Shown: in pieces, positions 51,366 through 59,780 of the stretch
How positions within the stretch are numbered: position 1 is the stretch's first letter
How the letters are laid out: every line of letters starts with the position of its first letter
Assembly (NCBI GenBank): GCA_030848545.1
Contig: JAVDCA010000003.1
Coordinates: 186,001-250,000, forward strand
From: Astrobacterium formosum
Lineage (GTDB): Bacteria > Pseudomonadota > Alphaproteobacteria > Rhizobiales > Xanthobacteraceae
DNA length: 64,000 nt
Direction of reading: 5' to 3'
The notes under the pieces: generated by a model
Told to the model about the DNA's origin: nothing
The model's database searches: none
What the model saw: only the letters and a program-made list of their open reading frames with translations
Made by a program: the position numbers and the translations under genes

Positions 51366-54300
51366 ATGAAACTGACCCGGCTACGCCTTCTCGGCTTCAA
51401 GTCTTTCGTCGAACCGACCGATTTTCTGATCGAGCCCGGTCTCACGGGCGTGGTCGGGCCGAACGGCTGCGGCAAGTCGAACCTCGTCGAGGCGCTGCGC
51501 TGGGTCATGGGCGAGACCTCGTACAAATCCATGCGGGCGACCGACATGGACGACGTCATCTTCGCCGGCAACACCGACCGCCCGCAGCGCAACACCGCCG
51601 AAGTCGGCATGGCGATCGACAATTCCGACCGCACCGCGCCGGCCCAGTTCAACGACACCGAGTCGATCGAGGTCACCCGCCGCATCGAGCGCGAGAAGGG
51701 TTCCACCTACCGCATCAACGGCAAGGAAGTGCGCGCCCGCGACGTGCAGATCCTGTTCGCCGACGCCTCGACCGGTGCCCGCTCGCCCGCCCTCGTGCAC
51801 CAGGGCCGCATCGGCGAGATCATCCAGGCCAAGCCCGAGCAGCGCCGCCGCGTGCTCGAAGAGGCGGCCGGCATTTCCGGCCTGCACGCCCGCCGCCACG
51901 AGGCGGAACTGCGGCTGCGCGCCGCCGAGCAGAACCTGACCCGCCTCGAAGACGTCATCGGCCAGCTCGCCCAGCAGATGGATGCGTTGAAGCGCCAGGC
52001 CCGCCAGGCGGTGCGCTACCGCACCGTATCGGCGCAGGTGCGCAAGGCCGAGGCGACCCTGTTCCACCTGCGCTACACGGCGGCGCTGAAGGAAGTCGGC
52101 GACGCCGAGCACGCCAAGGACGAGAGCGTGCGCGAAGTCGCGGCCCGCACACTCGCACAGGCCGAAGCCGCCAAGGCGCAGGCGATTGCCGCCGCGGCGC
52201 TGCCGGCCATGCGCGACGCCGAGGCGCGCGCCGCCGCCGCCCTGCAACGCCTCGTCATCGCCCGCGAGACTCTCGATCGCGAGGAGAAGCGCGCCCGCGA
52301 ACGCATGGCCGAGCTCGACCGCCGGCTCGTCCAGCTCACCGACGACATCGCCCGCGAGCATCGCATGTCGGCCGACGCCGACGCGGCGCTGACGAAGCTC
52401 GCCGCCGAACGCGAAACCCTCGAGCAGGAGGCGTCGGCCACCGCCGAACGCCGCGCCGGCGTCGACCTCCGGGTCGCCGAGGCCGATGCGGCGCTCGCCG
52501 CAACCGAGAAGACTTTTGCGGAGCTGACCGCCGCCGTCGCCGACCTGACCGCGAAGAAGAACCAGCTCACCGCCGCCGCCCGCTCCCACGAGGACCGCCG
52601 CCGGCGACTCGAGAGCGAGCACGCAAGCGTCACCGCCGAGCTCGAAAAGCTCATGGCCGACGCCGCCGCCCAGGTCGACATCGAAGGCCTCGCCGCCGCC
52701 GTCGCCGAGGCGCAGGACGCCGTCGCCGAGGCGGAAGCCATGACGCTGCGCGCCGAGGCGGCGCAATCGGGCGCCCGCCAAGCCCTGGACGTCGCCCGCC
52801 AGCCGCTCACGGAAGCCGAACGCCGCGTCAACCGCCTGGAGACCGAGGCGAAGACTCTCGCCAAGGTGCTACAGGTCGACATCAAGAACCTGTGGCCGCC
52901 GGTGATCGACCTGCTCACCGTCGAAAAAGGCTTCGAGACCGCGCTCGGCGCCGCGCTGGGCGACGACCTCGATGCTCCCATCGAGCCGTCGGCACCGATC
53001 CACTGGGGCGGCGTCGCGCCGGCCGAGGACGATCCCGCCTTGCCCGAAGGCGCCGAGCCGCTGGCGTCCCATGTCAGCGAGGCGCCGGCGGAACTCGCCC
53101 GCCGCCTCGCCCAGATCGGCGTCGTCTCACGCGCCGACGGGCCGCGGCTCGCCGAACAGCTCAGGCCCGGCCAGCGTCTCGTCTCGACCGAAGGCGATCT
53201 GTGGCGTTGGGACGGCTTTGCGGTCGCCGCCAACGCACCGACCGGCGCCGCCCGCCGCCTCGCCGAGCGCAATCGCCTCGCCGACATCGAGGGCGAGCTC
53301 GCCGTCGCGCGCGCACAGCTCGAAACGCGGCGCGCCACCGCCGATCAGGCCGAGGCCGAACTCGCCGCCGCCAATGCCGCCGAGGCCGAGGCGCGCACGC
53401 GCGGTCGCGAAGCCCAGCGCGCCGCCAACACGGCCCGCGACCGCCATGCGGAAGCCGAGCGCGAGATCAACCGCCTGACCGCGCGCCGCTCGGCGCTCGC
53501 GGAGGCGCAGGCGCGGCTTGCGTCCGGCATCGCCGAGGCGGTCGCCGCCCAGGAGGAGGCCGTCGACGCGCTCGCCGAACTCGCCCCCTCCGACGAACTC
53601 GACGCCCAGCTCGGCGAGGTGCGCACCCGCGTCGCCGACGAGCGCGGCAAGCTCGCCGAGGTGCGCGCCGAAGCGCAGGCGCTCGCCCGCGAGGTGGAAC
53701 TCGCCGAGCGCCGCCTCGCCGCGATTGCGCTCGACAACGCCTCGTGGAGCGAGCGCAAGGAGGGTGCCGCCGCCCAGATCGAGGCCCTGACGGTGCGTAG
53801 CGAAGAGGCAGCAGGCGAGCGCGCCACCCTCGAAGAGGCCCCGGAGGCGTTCGAGGAAAAGCGCCTCACTTTGATCGACGAGATCGCCAACGCCGAGGCC
53901 GAGCGCCGCGCCGCCGCCGACACGCTGGCCTCCGGCGAGAACGCGCTTGCCGACGCCGACCGCGCCGCCCGGGTGGCGCTGGAAGCCATGGGCACCGCCC
54001 GCGAGGACGCCGCCCGCGCAGAGGAACGTTTCGAGAGTTCGAAGCGCCGGCTGGCCGAAGTCGGCCGCGAAATCCGTGAGACGCTGGAGATCGAGCCGAG
54101 CGAGGCCGCGAGAATCGCCGAATTCGAGCCCGACCAGTCGATGCCCGACATTTCCGAGGTGGAGAGCAATCTCGACAAGCTCAAGCGCGACCGCGAGCGC
54201 CTCGGCGCCGTCAACCTGCGCGCCGAGGAAGAGTTGAACGAGGTCGAGACCCAGCACACCTCGCTCGTCACCGAGCGCGACGACCTGGTCGAGGCCATCA

Positions 54301-54833
54301 AGCGCCTGCGCCAGGGCATCCAGAGCCTCAACAAGGAAGCCCGCGAGCGCCTGCTCGCCTCCTTCGAAGTGGTCAACACCCACTTCCAGCGCCTGTTCAC
54401 CCAGTTGTTCGGCGGCGGCACCGCCGAGCTGCAATTGACCGACAGCGAGGACCCGCTGGAGGCCGGCCTCGACATCCTGGCCAAGCCCCCCGGCAAGAAG
54501 CCCGCGAGCCTGTCGCTCCTCTCCGGCGGCGAGCAGGCGCTCACCGCCATGGCGCTGATCTTCGCAGTGTTCCTCACCAATCCGGCGCCCATCTGCGTGC
54601 TCGACGAAGTGGACGCGCCGCTCGACGACCACAATGTCGACCGCTTCTGCGATCTCCTCGACGAGATGAAGCGCTCGACCGACACCCGCTTCGTCACCAT
54701 CACCCACAACCCCATCACCATGGCGCGCATGAACCGCCTGTTCGGCGTCACCATGGCGGAGCGCGGCGTCTCGCAGCTCGTCTCGGTGGATCTGGAGAAC
54801 GCGGTGAAGATTCTGGATCAGGCAGTGGCGTAG
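51366..54833 (+). CDS. smc: Chromosome segregation protein SMC
   Basis: ATPase of 1155 residues that forms a long antiparallel coiled coil and organises the chromosome with ScpA and ScpB. Walker A is GPNGCGKSN at 31-39. Coiled-coil arms rich in Ala/Glu/Arg run from about 170 to 1000, with a hinge near 505-620 (LWPPVIDLLTVEKGFETALG and ALGDDLDAPI). The C-terminal ABC signature is SLLSGGEQALTAMALIFAVF, with Walker B CVLDEVDAPLDDHNVDRF. Length and order match alphaproteobacterial SMC. The coiled coil's repetitive codons create a long spurious frame on the same strand. Confidence 0.96.
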   Translation: MKLTRLRLLGFKSFVEPTDFLIEPGLTGVVGPNGCGKSNLVEALRWVMGETSYKSMRATDMDDVIFAGNTDRPQRNTAEVGMAIDNSDRTAPAQFNDTESIEVTRRIEREKGSTYRINGKEVRARDVQILFADASTGARSPALVHQGRIGEIIQAKPEQRRRVLEEAAGISGLHARRHEAELRLRAAEQNLTRLEDVIGQLAQQMDALKRQARQAVRYRTVSAQVRKAEATLFHLRYTAALKEVGDAEHAKDESVREVAARTLAQAEAAKAQAIAAAALPAMRDAEARAAAALQRLVIARETLDREEKRARERMAELDRRLVQLTDDIAREHRMSADADAALTKLAAERETLEQEASATAERRAGVDLRVAEADAALAATEKTFAELTAAVADLTAKKNQLTAAARSHEDRRRRLESEHASVTAELEKLMADAAAQVDIEGLAAAVAEAQDAVAEAEAMTLRAEAAQSGARQALDVARQPLTEAERRVNRLETEAKTLAKVLQVDIKNLWPPVIDLLTVEKGFETALGAALGDDLDAPIEPSAPIHWGGVAPAEDDPALPEGAEPLASHVSEAPAELARRLAQIGVVSRADGPRLAEQLRPGQRLVSTEGDLWRWDGFAVAANAPTGAARRLAERNRLADIEGELAVARAQLETRRATADQAEAELAAANAAEAEARTRGREAQRAANTARDRHAEAEREINRLTARRSALAEAQARLASGIAEAVAAQEEAVDALAELAPSDELDAQLGEVRTRVADERGKLAEVRAEAQALAREVELAERRLAAIALDNASWSERKEGAAAQIEALTVRSEEAAGERATLEEAPEAFEEKRLTLIDEIANAEAERRAAADTLASGENALADADRAARVALEAMGTAREDAARAEERFESSKRRLAEVGREIRETLEIEPSEAARIAEFEPDQSMPDISEVESNLDKLKRDRERLGAVNLRAEEELNEVETQHTSLVTERDDLVEAIKRLRQGIQSLNKEARERLLASFEVVNTHFQRLFTQLFGGGTAELQLTDSEDPLEAGLDILAKPPGKKPASLSLLSGGEQALTAMALIFAVFLTNPAPICVLDEVDAPLDDHNVDRFCDLLDEMKRSTDTRFVTITHNPITMARMNRLFGVTMAERGVSQLVSVDLENAVKILDQAVA

Positions 54834-54878
54834 GCAATAGCGCGGCCGGCAGCTCCGCTTTATGCGAGCAGTGGCTTC

Positions 54879-55628
54879 TCATTCACGCAGACTGGAGATC
54901 AGGGATTCAAGCACCTCGACCGTCTCTTGGTCCGGCACACCTGCGAAACCCTTGATTCTTGCTAAGGCATCCTGAGCAGCACTGCGTAATCTGTGCTTTT
55001 GCTCAGGGCCGTTGGTGATATTCGCAACGTTCTGCAATGCGAGCGAAGCGTGATAAAATGCGAATGGTTGCTCCGATGAAAAGCGCTCTCGTAGCCATTC
55101 TACATCGGCGACAGCAGGAACCATCTGCATTATCGCAATCGCAGCCAACCGGCTCCCGGGAGACCCAGAGCCTTTATAAGCATCTAAATAATCCGCTACA
55201 CTGGGCGCCAATGAACGCATCTTGACGATTACGCGCGTCATCGCACGCGTTCGAACATTTCCGGACGGAAGTGCCCGTCTGATTGAATCATACTCAAGAC
55301 AAAGTCTGTCGAGTTCACGAAGAAGCGCCTGGATGTCCAGTTCCTGCGATTCAATCTTAATTCGGGCAGCGGTCTCAATTTGTCGGAGCGTTATCTTCCC
55401 ACCTTTGTCTGGTCCGCTTTCGGCCTCGATGTCGGCGACGCGATCAAGTTCTACGGCAATGTCCGCCCATTTAACCTTATTCACTCGATCGAGCAAAATC
55501 TGCGCTTTCTTGAACGCGGCTCGTATATCATTTCGAAAAACAAGCACCGTTGCCACGAACACCGCGGGCCAAGCAACCGCACCAACGATGGCCGCAACGG
55601 CCGTGAGAAGTTTGGCATAGGCTTCCAT
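54879..55628 (-). CDS. Membrane-anchored hypothetical protein, lower GC
   Basis: A 249-residue protein with one N-terminal membrane helix (about 7-31, LLTAVAAIVGAVAWPAVFVA) and then a cytoplasmic, mostly helical region (about 35-249). Segments such as LRQIETAARIKIESQELDIQ and ALLRELDRLCLEYDSIRRAL look like coiled coils. I do not recognise a family. Base composition is clearly lower in GC than the neighbouring smc gene, which suggests horizontal acquisition. It lies beside two toxin-antitoxin modules, all on the minus strand. Confidence 0.65.
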   Translation of the reverse strand: MEAYAKLLTAVAAIVGAVAWPAVFVATVLVFRNDIRAAFKKAQILLDRVNKVKWADIAVELDRVADIEAESGPDKGGKITLRQIETAARIKIESQELDIQALLRELDRLCLEYDSIRRALPSGNVRTRAMTRVIVKMRSLAPSVADYLDAYKGSGSPGSRLAAIAIMQMVPAVADVEWLRERFSSEQPFAFYHASLALQNVANITNGPEQKHRLRSAAQDALARIKGFAGVPDQETVEVLESLISSLRE

Positions 55629-55646
55629 TGGCGGCCACGCTCCAAC

Positions 55647-56042
55647 TTACAGGCACTGCCTAACGTCAGTTGCACCGAAGTCACTGCCTTTAAACAGCAA
55701 TGGCATATCCATGTGCATCGCCAGCGCATAGGCAGCGCAATCACCGAGATTGAGCCGGGCCGTAGGATCCACGCCCTTGCCGAAGCGACCGTATGCCTGG
55801 AGCGCGAGCGTGATGTACGGCTCGGCAAAAGGAACGATCTCGATTCCCAGGGCGTCGATAAAGTCCAGGATTTCCGAGGCGCTCTCGCGGCCGCGGCGCG
55901 CACCGATGACGATGCCGGTCTCATAGACCGTGATCGCGCTCGCGAAACGTCGCGGCGCCATCCGGATGACGTCGAGGAATCGGGCCGCGTCAGCCTCCGC
56001 CTCCAGAATGGAGACAAGAGCGGAACTGTCCACGGCGATCAT
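55647..56042 (-). CDS. vapC: VapC-type PIN-domain toxin
   Basis: A 131-residue PIN-domain ribonuclease. The four acidic active-site residues are visible: D5 (VDSSAL), E41 (YETGIV), D101 (LNLGDCAAYALA) and D121 (KGSDFGATD). VapC toxins cut specific tRNAs or rRNA. The start overlaps the antitoxin stop (ATGA, 56039-56042), the usual coupled arrangement. It is 18 bases upstream of the membrane-protein gene. Confidence 0.9.
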   Translation of the reverse strand: MIAVDSSALVSILEAEADAARFLDVIRMAPRRFASAITVYETGIVIGARRGRESASEILDFIDALGIEIVPFAEPYITLALQAYGRFGKGVDPTARLNLGDCAAYALAMHMDMPLLFKGSDFGATDVRQCL

Positions 56043-56302
56043 CTACCTCGACCCCACGCCTCATCGAGTATGTCACGAGCCGGACGCCGGTCACGCAGCG
56101 GCCGGCCGGACACGCGCCGGACGATCTCGCCGACACGATCAAGGTCGACAATTTTTCGCGACCCTTCGGACGCGCTCGCGACGATGCCGGCGACGCGGGC
56201 CTTGGCCTCGATGGCTTCCTCGACGACTTGTTCGGGCGTCTTGCCGTTGTGTTCGGCAAGACGTCGCGCCAGTTCTTCCGTTTCGGCAGATAGGGGGATC
56301 AT
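56039..56302 (-). CDS. vapB: VapB-type antitoxin
   Basis: An 87-residue protein. The N-terminal region IPLSAETEELARRLAEHNGK followed by TPEQVVEEAIEAKAR matches the PSK/VapB ribbon-helix-helix type (Rv0623-like). The C-terminal RDRRPARDILDEAWGRGR wraps the toxin. ATG 56302 has GGAG eight bases upstream. A palindrome GGTATCAATACC lies 25 bases before the start, a likely autoregulatory operator. Confidence 0.85.
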   Translation of the reverse strand: MIPLSAETEELARRLAEHNGKTPEQVVEEAIEAKARVAGIVASASEGSRKIVDLDRVGEIVRRVSGRPLRDRRPARDILDEAWGRGR

Positions 56303-56326
56303 CGCCGCGCTCCTTTTAAGCGATAT

Positions 56327-56338
56327 GGTATCAATACC
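56327..56338 (-). promoter_or_regulatory. VapB operator candidate
   Basis: GGTAT-CA-ATACC is an inverted repeat 25 bases upstream of the vapB start, in the expected place for VapBC autorepression. Confidence 0.4.
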
Positions 56339-56379
56339 GTCCCGTGCCGCCCAGTGGGGGGCAACCAAATCCGCGAAGA

Positions 56380-56904
56380 TCACCCGCCGCCGACGAGTTG
56401 GCGCGCCGTTTCGATGGGCATCAGCATAATGCGCTCGCCGAAAGGCGAGCGGACAAATCCGTGCCGATCGTAAAAAGCGACGGCGGGCTCGTCGATCGCG
56501 TGAGCGATGATACCACGCGCGCCAGCGATGGCCGACGCGGCAAGACAACGTCGCAGTGCATCGACAAGCAATGCCGAGCCGACCCCCTCGCCTCCCCAAT
56601 TCTCGTCCACCGCGAAGCGCGCGATCAGCAGCAACGGCACCTGGTCCGGCATGCCACGGCGGAGCTTGGCCGACGGCAGCACGGCGCGCTGCTCCATGGC
56701 CGTCGCGATGGACACATAGCCGACGACGCGGTCGGGCTCGTCGGCGGCGCAAACCACGTAGATCCGGACCGACAGTCCTTCGCTGGCGAGGGCGCGATCT
56801 CGCAGCCAGGCGTCGAGCGAGGGATGGTGGCCGTTTGAGAACCGCGAAGCGTCGTGGCGAGCGGCGAGCGGCTCCGGCGCGCGAACGGCGGCATTCTTGC
56901 TCAC
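56380..56904 (-). CDS. tacT: TacT-type GNAT toxin
   Basis: A 174-residue acetyltransferase of the tRNA-acetylating toxin group. The acetyl-CoA loop NWGGEGVGSALL is at 102-113, and Y145 in AVAFYDRHGF is the catalytic tyrosine position. RFSNGHHPSLDAWLRDRALA near the N-terminus is the family's other hallmark. TacT toxins acetylate charged tRNAs and stop translation. The start overlaps the antitoxin stop (56901-56904). Confidence 0.88.
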   Translation of the reverse strand: MSKNAAVRAPEPLAARHDASRFSNGHHPSLDAWLRDRALASEGLSVRIYVVCAADEPDRVVGYVSIATAMEQRAVLPSAKLRRGMPDQVPLLLIARFAVDENWGGEGVGSALLVDALRRCLAASAIAGARGIIAHAIDEPAVAFYDRHGFVRSPFGERIMLMPIETARQLVGGG

Positions 56905-57182
56905 CGCTCCCAGGGCGCCTTGCGCCGGAAGCGGGCTCGCACCGCCTCCAAGGGGGCCGGCGGATTGTCGAGCAATTCGAGGAAACGCGCGTGGGCCTCG
57001 TCATCGAGGAAGAAGACGCGCTGGTCGAGGATCGTCTCTTCGGCCCGGGCACGGGCACTGTCCAGCATGAACTCGGACAGCTTTTGCCCCCGGAGCGCGG
57101 CGGCGCGCTGGATCAGCGCCTTCGCCTCGGCGGACGCGCGGATCTGGATGACGTCGTCCTTGCGGTTGGAAGATACGGACAC
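56901..57182 (-). CDS. tacA: TacA-type (DUF1778) antitoxin
   Basis: A 93-residue ribbon-helix-helix antitoxin: DDVIQIRASAEAKALIQRAA then LRGQKLSEFMLDSARARAEE, with the toxin-binding tail FFLDDEAHARFLELLDNPPA. It starts with GTG at 57182; earlier in-frame codons would run through the operator. It is coupled to tacT by a four-base overlap. A 19-base near-perfect palindrome (57215-57233) precedes it. Confidence 0.87.
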   Translation of the reverse strand: MSVSSNRKDDVIQIRASAEAKALIQRAAALRGQKLSEFMLDSARARAEETILDQRVFFLDDEAHARFLELLDNPPAPLEAVRARFRRKAPWER

Positions 57183-57214
57183 AATAACACCCTTTGCAAC
57201 CCAAACTAAGCAAT

Positions 57215-57233
57215 GTACTGACGTTGTCAATAC
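57215..57233 (-). promoter_or_regulatory. TacA operator candidate over a -35 element
   Basis: GTACTGAC-GTT-GTCAATAC is a 19-base palindrome with one mismatched pair. On the minus strand it contains TTGACA (57226-57231), a good -35 hexamer, so bound TacA would block the promoter. Confidence 0.5.
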
Positions 57234-57287
57234 GTTCCGGCCCGTGAACGATGCTGGCCGCACACGCGAGCCTGCTTTTCCGGCACC

Positions 57288-58433
57288 TCACCCCAGAGGA
57301 GGCCCCACATAGCGGGCGCGCGGACGGATCATGGCGCCGGTGGTCGCCTGTTCGATGCTCTGCGCCAGCCAGCCGACGCTGCGCCCGATCGCGAACAACG
57401 CGAACGGCGCGTCGGCAGGCAGGTCGAAGCGATCCGCCAGGGCGGCCAGCGCGACGTCGATGGTCGGCGCCTGCCCGGTCTTGGCGCAAACGGTGGCGAT
57501 CGTCCGCCGGAAATGCGCGCGGGGTTCGAAGGCGGCGAGCAGCGCCTGGGCGCGCGGATCGCCCTCCGGATAGAGGAAGTGTCCGAACCCGGGGACTGGC
57601 CAGCCGGACGCGAGATGGCGCTGGATCGCCTCGTCGGCGTTGGTTCGCGCGACCTCGTCGAACAGTCCTTTGACGCGGATCGGCGCGCCGCCGTGGAGCG
57701 GGCCCGAGAGCGTCGCGATGCCGGCCAGAACGCAGGCCGCAAGCGAGGCCCCGGTGGAAGCGGCAACGCGGGCCGCGAACGCCGAGGTGGTGAGCTCCTG
57801 ATCGGCCATCAAAACGAGGGCGCGACGCACGAGGTCGACTGCGGGCTCTTTGAGCCTCCAACCCCTGGCCAGCCGCAGATGAACCGGCGATCCCCCGGCG
57901 CCGGCCCCGAATGCACTCGCAAGGCATCCCACCAGCAACCCGGCCTCCTCGCGCAGAACGCTCGCCGCACGCGCAAAAGTCGGGCTGCTGCTCGCGGCGG
58001 CGGCGGCGAGCGCCGCATAGGCGCGCTCCCGCCCGGACTCCTTCGCGACCCGCGGCAACCGCTGCGATTCGAAGCGCGGCGGCGCCGGGGCATCCCACAA
58101 CACGGCCGCCACGTCCTCCAGCGTCGCGGTGTCCGACAGCACGATCGCGTCGCGGCCGCGGTAGTAGAGCCGTCCCGCATGGATGGTCGAGATCGTGGTC
58201 GTGATGATGGGTTCGCCGAGCCAGATCGTCGAAGCTGCGATCGCGTCAGGACGCCGGCTGCGCCGGCGGCGCGTCAACAGGTCGGCGATGTCCTCACCGC
58301 GATAAAGGCTGCGCTTGGGATCGGCGGGGTCTCGGCAGACACCGATCTGGCCGCGGCTCGCATAGGCATAGAGCGTCTGCGGACGCACCTTGAGTTCCCG
58401 CAACGCTTCGGCACGGGTCAGCCATTTCGTCAT
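57288..58433 (-). CDS. Citrate synthase-like enzyme with N-terminal helix-turn-helix
   Basis: A 381-residue fusion. Residues 3-55 form a MerR/excisionase-like DNA-binding domain (LTRAEALRELKVRPQTLYAY and ASRGQIGV then YRGEDIADLLTRR). The rest is a citrate synthase fold with H247 (GPLHGGAP), H285 (GFGHFLYPEGDPRA), R294 and D326 matching the catalytic and binding residues. At the position of the conserved DHEL histidine there is Q212 (ADQELTTSAFAAR). It may be a metabolite-sensing regulator, an altered acyl-transferring synthase, or both. It faces the tct operon across operator-like repeats. Confidence 0.85.
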   Translation of the reverse strand: MTKWLTRAEALRELKVRPQTLYAYASRGQIGVCRDPADPKRSLYRGEDIADLLTRRRRSRRPDAIAASTIWLGEPIITTTISTIHAGRLYYRGRDAIVLSDTATLEDVAAVLWDAPAPPRFESQRLPRVAKESGRERAYAALAAAAASSSPTFARAASVLREEAGLLVGCLASAFGAGAGGSPVHLRLARGWRLKEPAVDLVRRALVLMADQELTTSAFAARVAASTGASLAACVLAGIATLSGPLHGGAPIRVKGLFDEVARTNADEAIQRHLASGWPVPGFGHFLYPEGDPRAQALLAAFEPRAHFRRTIATVCAKTGQAPTIDVALAALADRFDLPADAPFALFAIGRSVGWLAQSIEQATTGAMIRPRARYVGPPLG

Positions 58434-58462
58434 GTTGATTTACATTATCAATGTTGATCAAC
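58432..58462 (-). promoter_or_regulatory. TTGAT repeat array at the citrate synthase-like gene start
   Basis: ATGTTGAT occurs at 58432-58439 and 58451-58458. The same stretch forms TTGAT-N7-ATCAA (58435-58451) and the perfect palindrome GTTGATCAAC (58453-58462). The array begins at the start codon. Binding by the enzyme's own helix-turn-helix is a direct hypothesis. Confidence 0.5.
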
Positions 58463-58630
58463 GAAAGTTCTAGGCGGATAAAAGGGGCCTGGCAAAATGT
58501 TTCCGCGAGGCGGGCCGACCTTCGGTCGGCACGGGGGCGAGCTCGATCGGCACGCCCGCGCGTCGTTGCCCACGCGGCGGCATCGGAGCCAGACAGGCTT
58601 ACGTGATCCAACGGCCCGGGAGGCGTGACG

Positions 58631-59602
58631 ATGACGTTGAAATCCATTCTGACCACGGCGGCCGCCGCGTGCATGCTGGCGCTTGCGAGTGCTCCAGCGA
58701 CGGCTCAGTCTTACCCATCCAAGCCCATCAAGCTCGTCGTTCCGGTGACGCCGGGCGGTGCGATCGACATCGTCGCCCGCATGGTCGCCGAGAAGATGCG
58801 CACCACACTCAACGCCACCGTCGTGGTCGAGAACAAGCCGGGCGCCACCAACAATCTCGGCGCCGACTTCGTCGCGAAAAGCGCGCCGGACGGCTACACG
58901 ATCCTGATCGTCGCCTCCAACCACGCCATCAACAAGCACATCTACAAGGATCTTTCCTACGACCCGGTCAAGGATTTCGAACCGATCGTGTTCACCCACG
59001 TCGTGCCGCAGCTGCTGGCCGTCCATCCGTCGATTCCGGCCAACAACGTCGCCGAGCTCATCACCTGGATCAAGGCGAACCCCGGCAAGGCCAAGTTCGG
59101 CACCTCTGGCCCCGGTTCGTCGCTGCACATGGCGGCGGAGCTGTTCATGAGCATGACCGGCACCAAGATGCTGCACGTACCCTACAAAGGTTCGGCAGCG
59201 GCGCATCCGGATCTGCTCGGCAACCGCATTTCGATGATGTTCGACACCATCTCGGCGATCCAGGGCCACGTGAAGTCCGGCGCGCTGCGCGGCCTCGCGG
59301 TCACGACCGCGAAACGCTCCGATCTCTTCCCCAACCTGCCGACCGTCGCCGAGACGCTGCCCGGCTACGAGGCGTCGAGCTGGGGCGGCATCCTGGCGCC
59401 CACCGGCACTCCGAAGGACATCATCGCCAAGCTCAATGAGGCCATCAATGTCGCCCTCAAGGACGACGACGTACGCGCCAAGCTGACCGGTTCGGGCATG
59501 CAGATTCAGGGCGGCACCCCGCAGGAGTTCGCCAAGTTCATCGACAACGAGATTGCCAAGTGGGGCAAGATCATCAAGGAGGCCAACATCCAGGCCGAAT
59601 GA
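58631..59602 (+). CDS. tctC: Tripartite tricarboxylate transporter substrate-binding protein (Bug/TctC)
   Basis: Periplasmic receptor of 323 residues. The signal peptide MTLKSILTTAAAACMLALAS ends at ATA-QSYPSKPI. The Bug-family motifs PVTPGGAIDIVARMVAEKM and YDPVKDFEPI are present, with LHVPYKGSAAAHPDLLGNRI later on. Bug proteins bind carboxylates through two water-bridged loops, so a carboxylic acid is likely. ATG 58631 has GGGAGG seven bases upstream. It heads an operon that ends with tctB and tctA. Confidence 0.93.
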   Translation: MTLKSILTTAAAACMLALASAPATAQSYPSKPIKLVVPVTPGGAIDIVARMVAEKMRTTLNATVVVENKPGATNNLGADFVAKSAPDGYTILIVASNHAINKHIYKDLSYDPVKDFEPIVFTHVVPQLLAVHPSIPANNVAELITWIKANPGKAKFGTSGPGSSLHMAAELFMSMTGTKMLHVPYKGSAAAHPDLLGNRISMMFDTISAIQGHVKSGALRGLAVTTAKRSDLFPNLPTVAETLPGYEASSWGGILAPTGTPKDIIAKLNEAINVALKDDDVRAKLTGSGMQIQGGTPQEFAKFIDNEIAKWGKIIKEANIQAE

Positions 59603-59780
59603 CGCGAAGGCTCTTCGATACGTTCGGCGAACCGTTCCGCACACCCCCATCTCCGCTCGTGTCCGCGACGGCGGACATCCAGACCTGACCACGGACTGGG
59701 TCCCTGCTTGCGCGGGGACGAGCGGGGTCGATTTGCCTGCAACCGACTTGGGCGCGCAGGGCCCGGACGCGAGAGTACGC

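Noticed and set aside
51203..53800. 865-codon frame overlapping smc on the same strand
   Set aside because: It is an Arg/Pro-rich frame-shifted reading of the repetitive GC-rich coiled-coil codons. The smc frame has complete Walker A, hinge and signature motifs.
58514..58530. Hairpin GCCGACC-TTC-GGTCGGC between the citrate synthase-like gene and tctC
   Set aside because: A seven-base stem of this kind is common in GC-rich intergenic DNA and has no T-run; a similar CGACC/GGTCG hairpin is at about 402-417. Too little to call a terminator or regulator.
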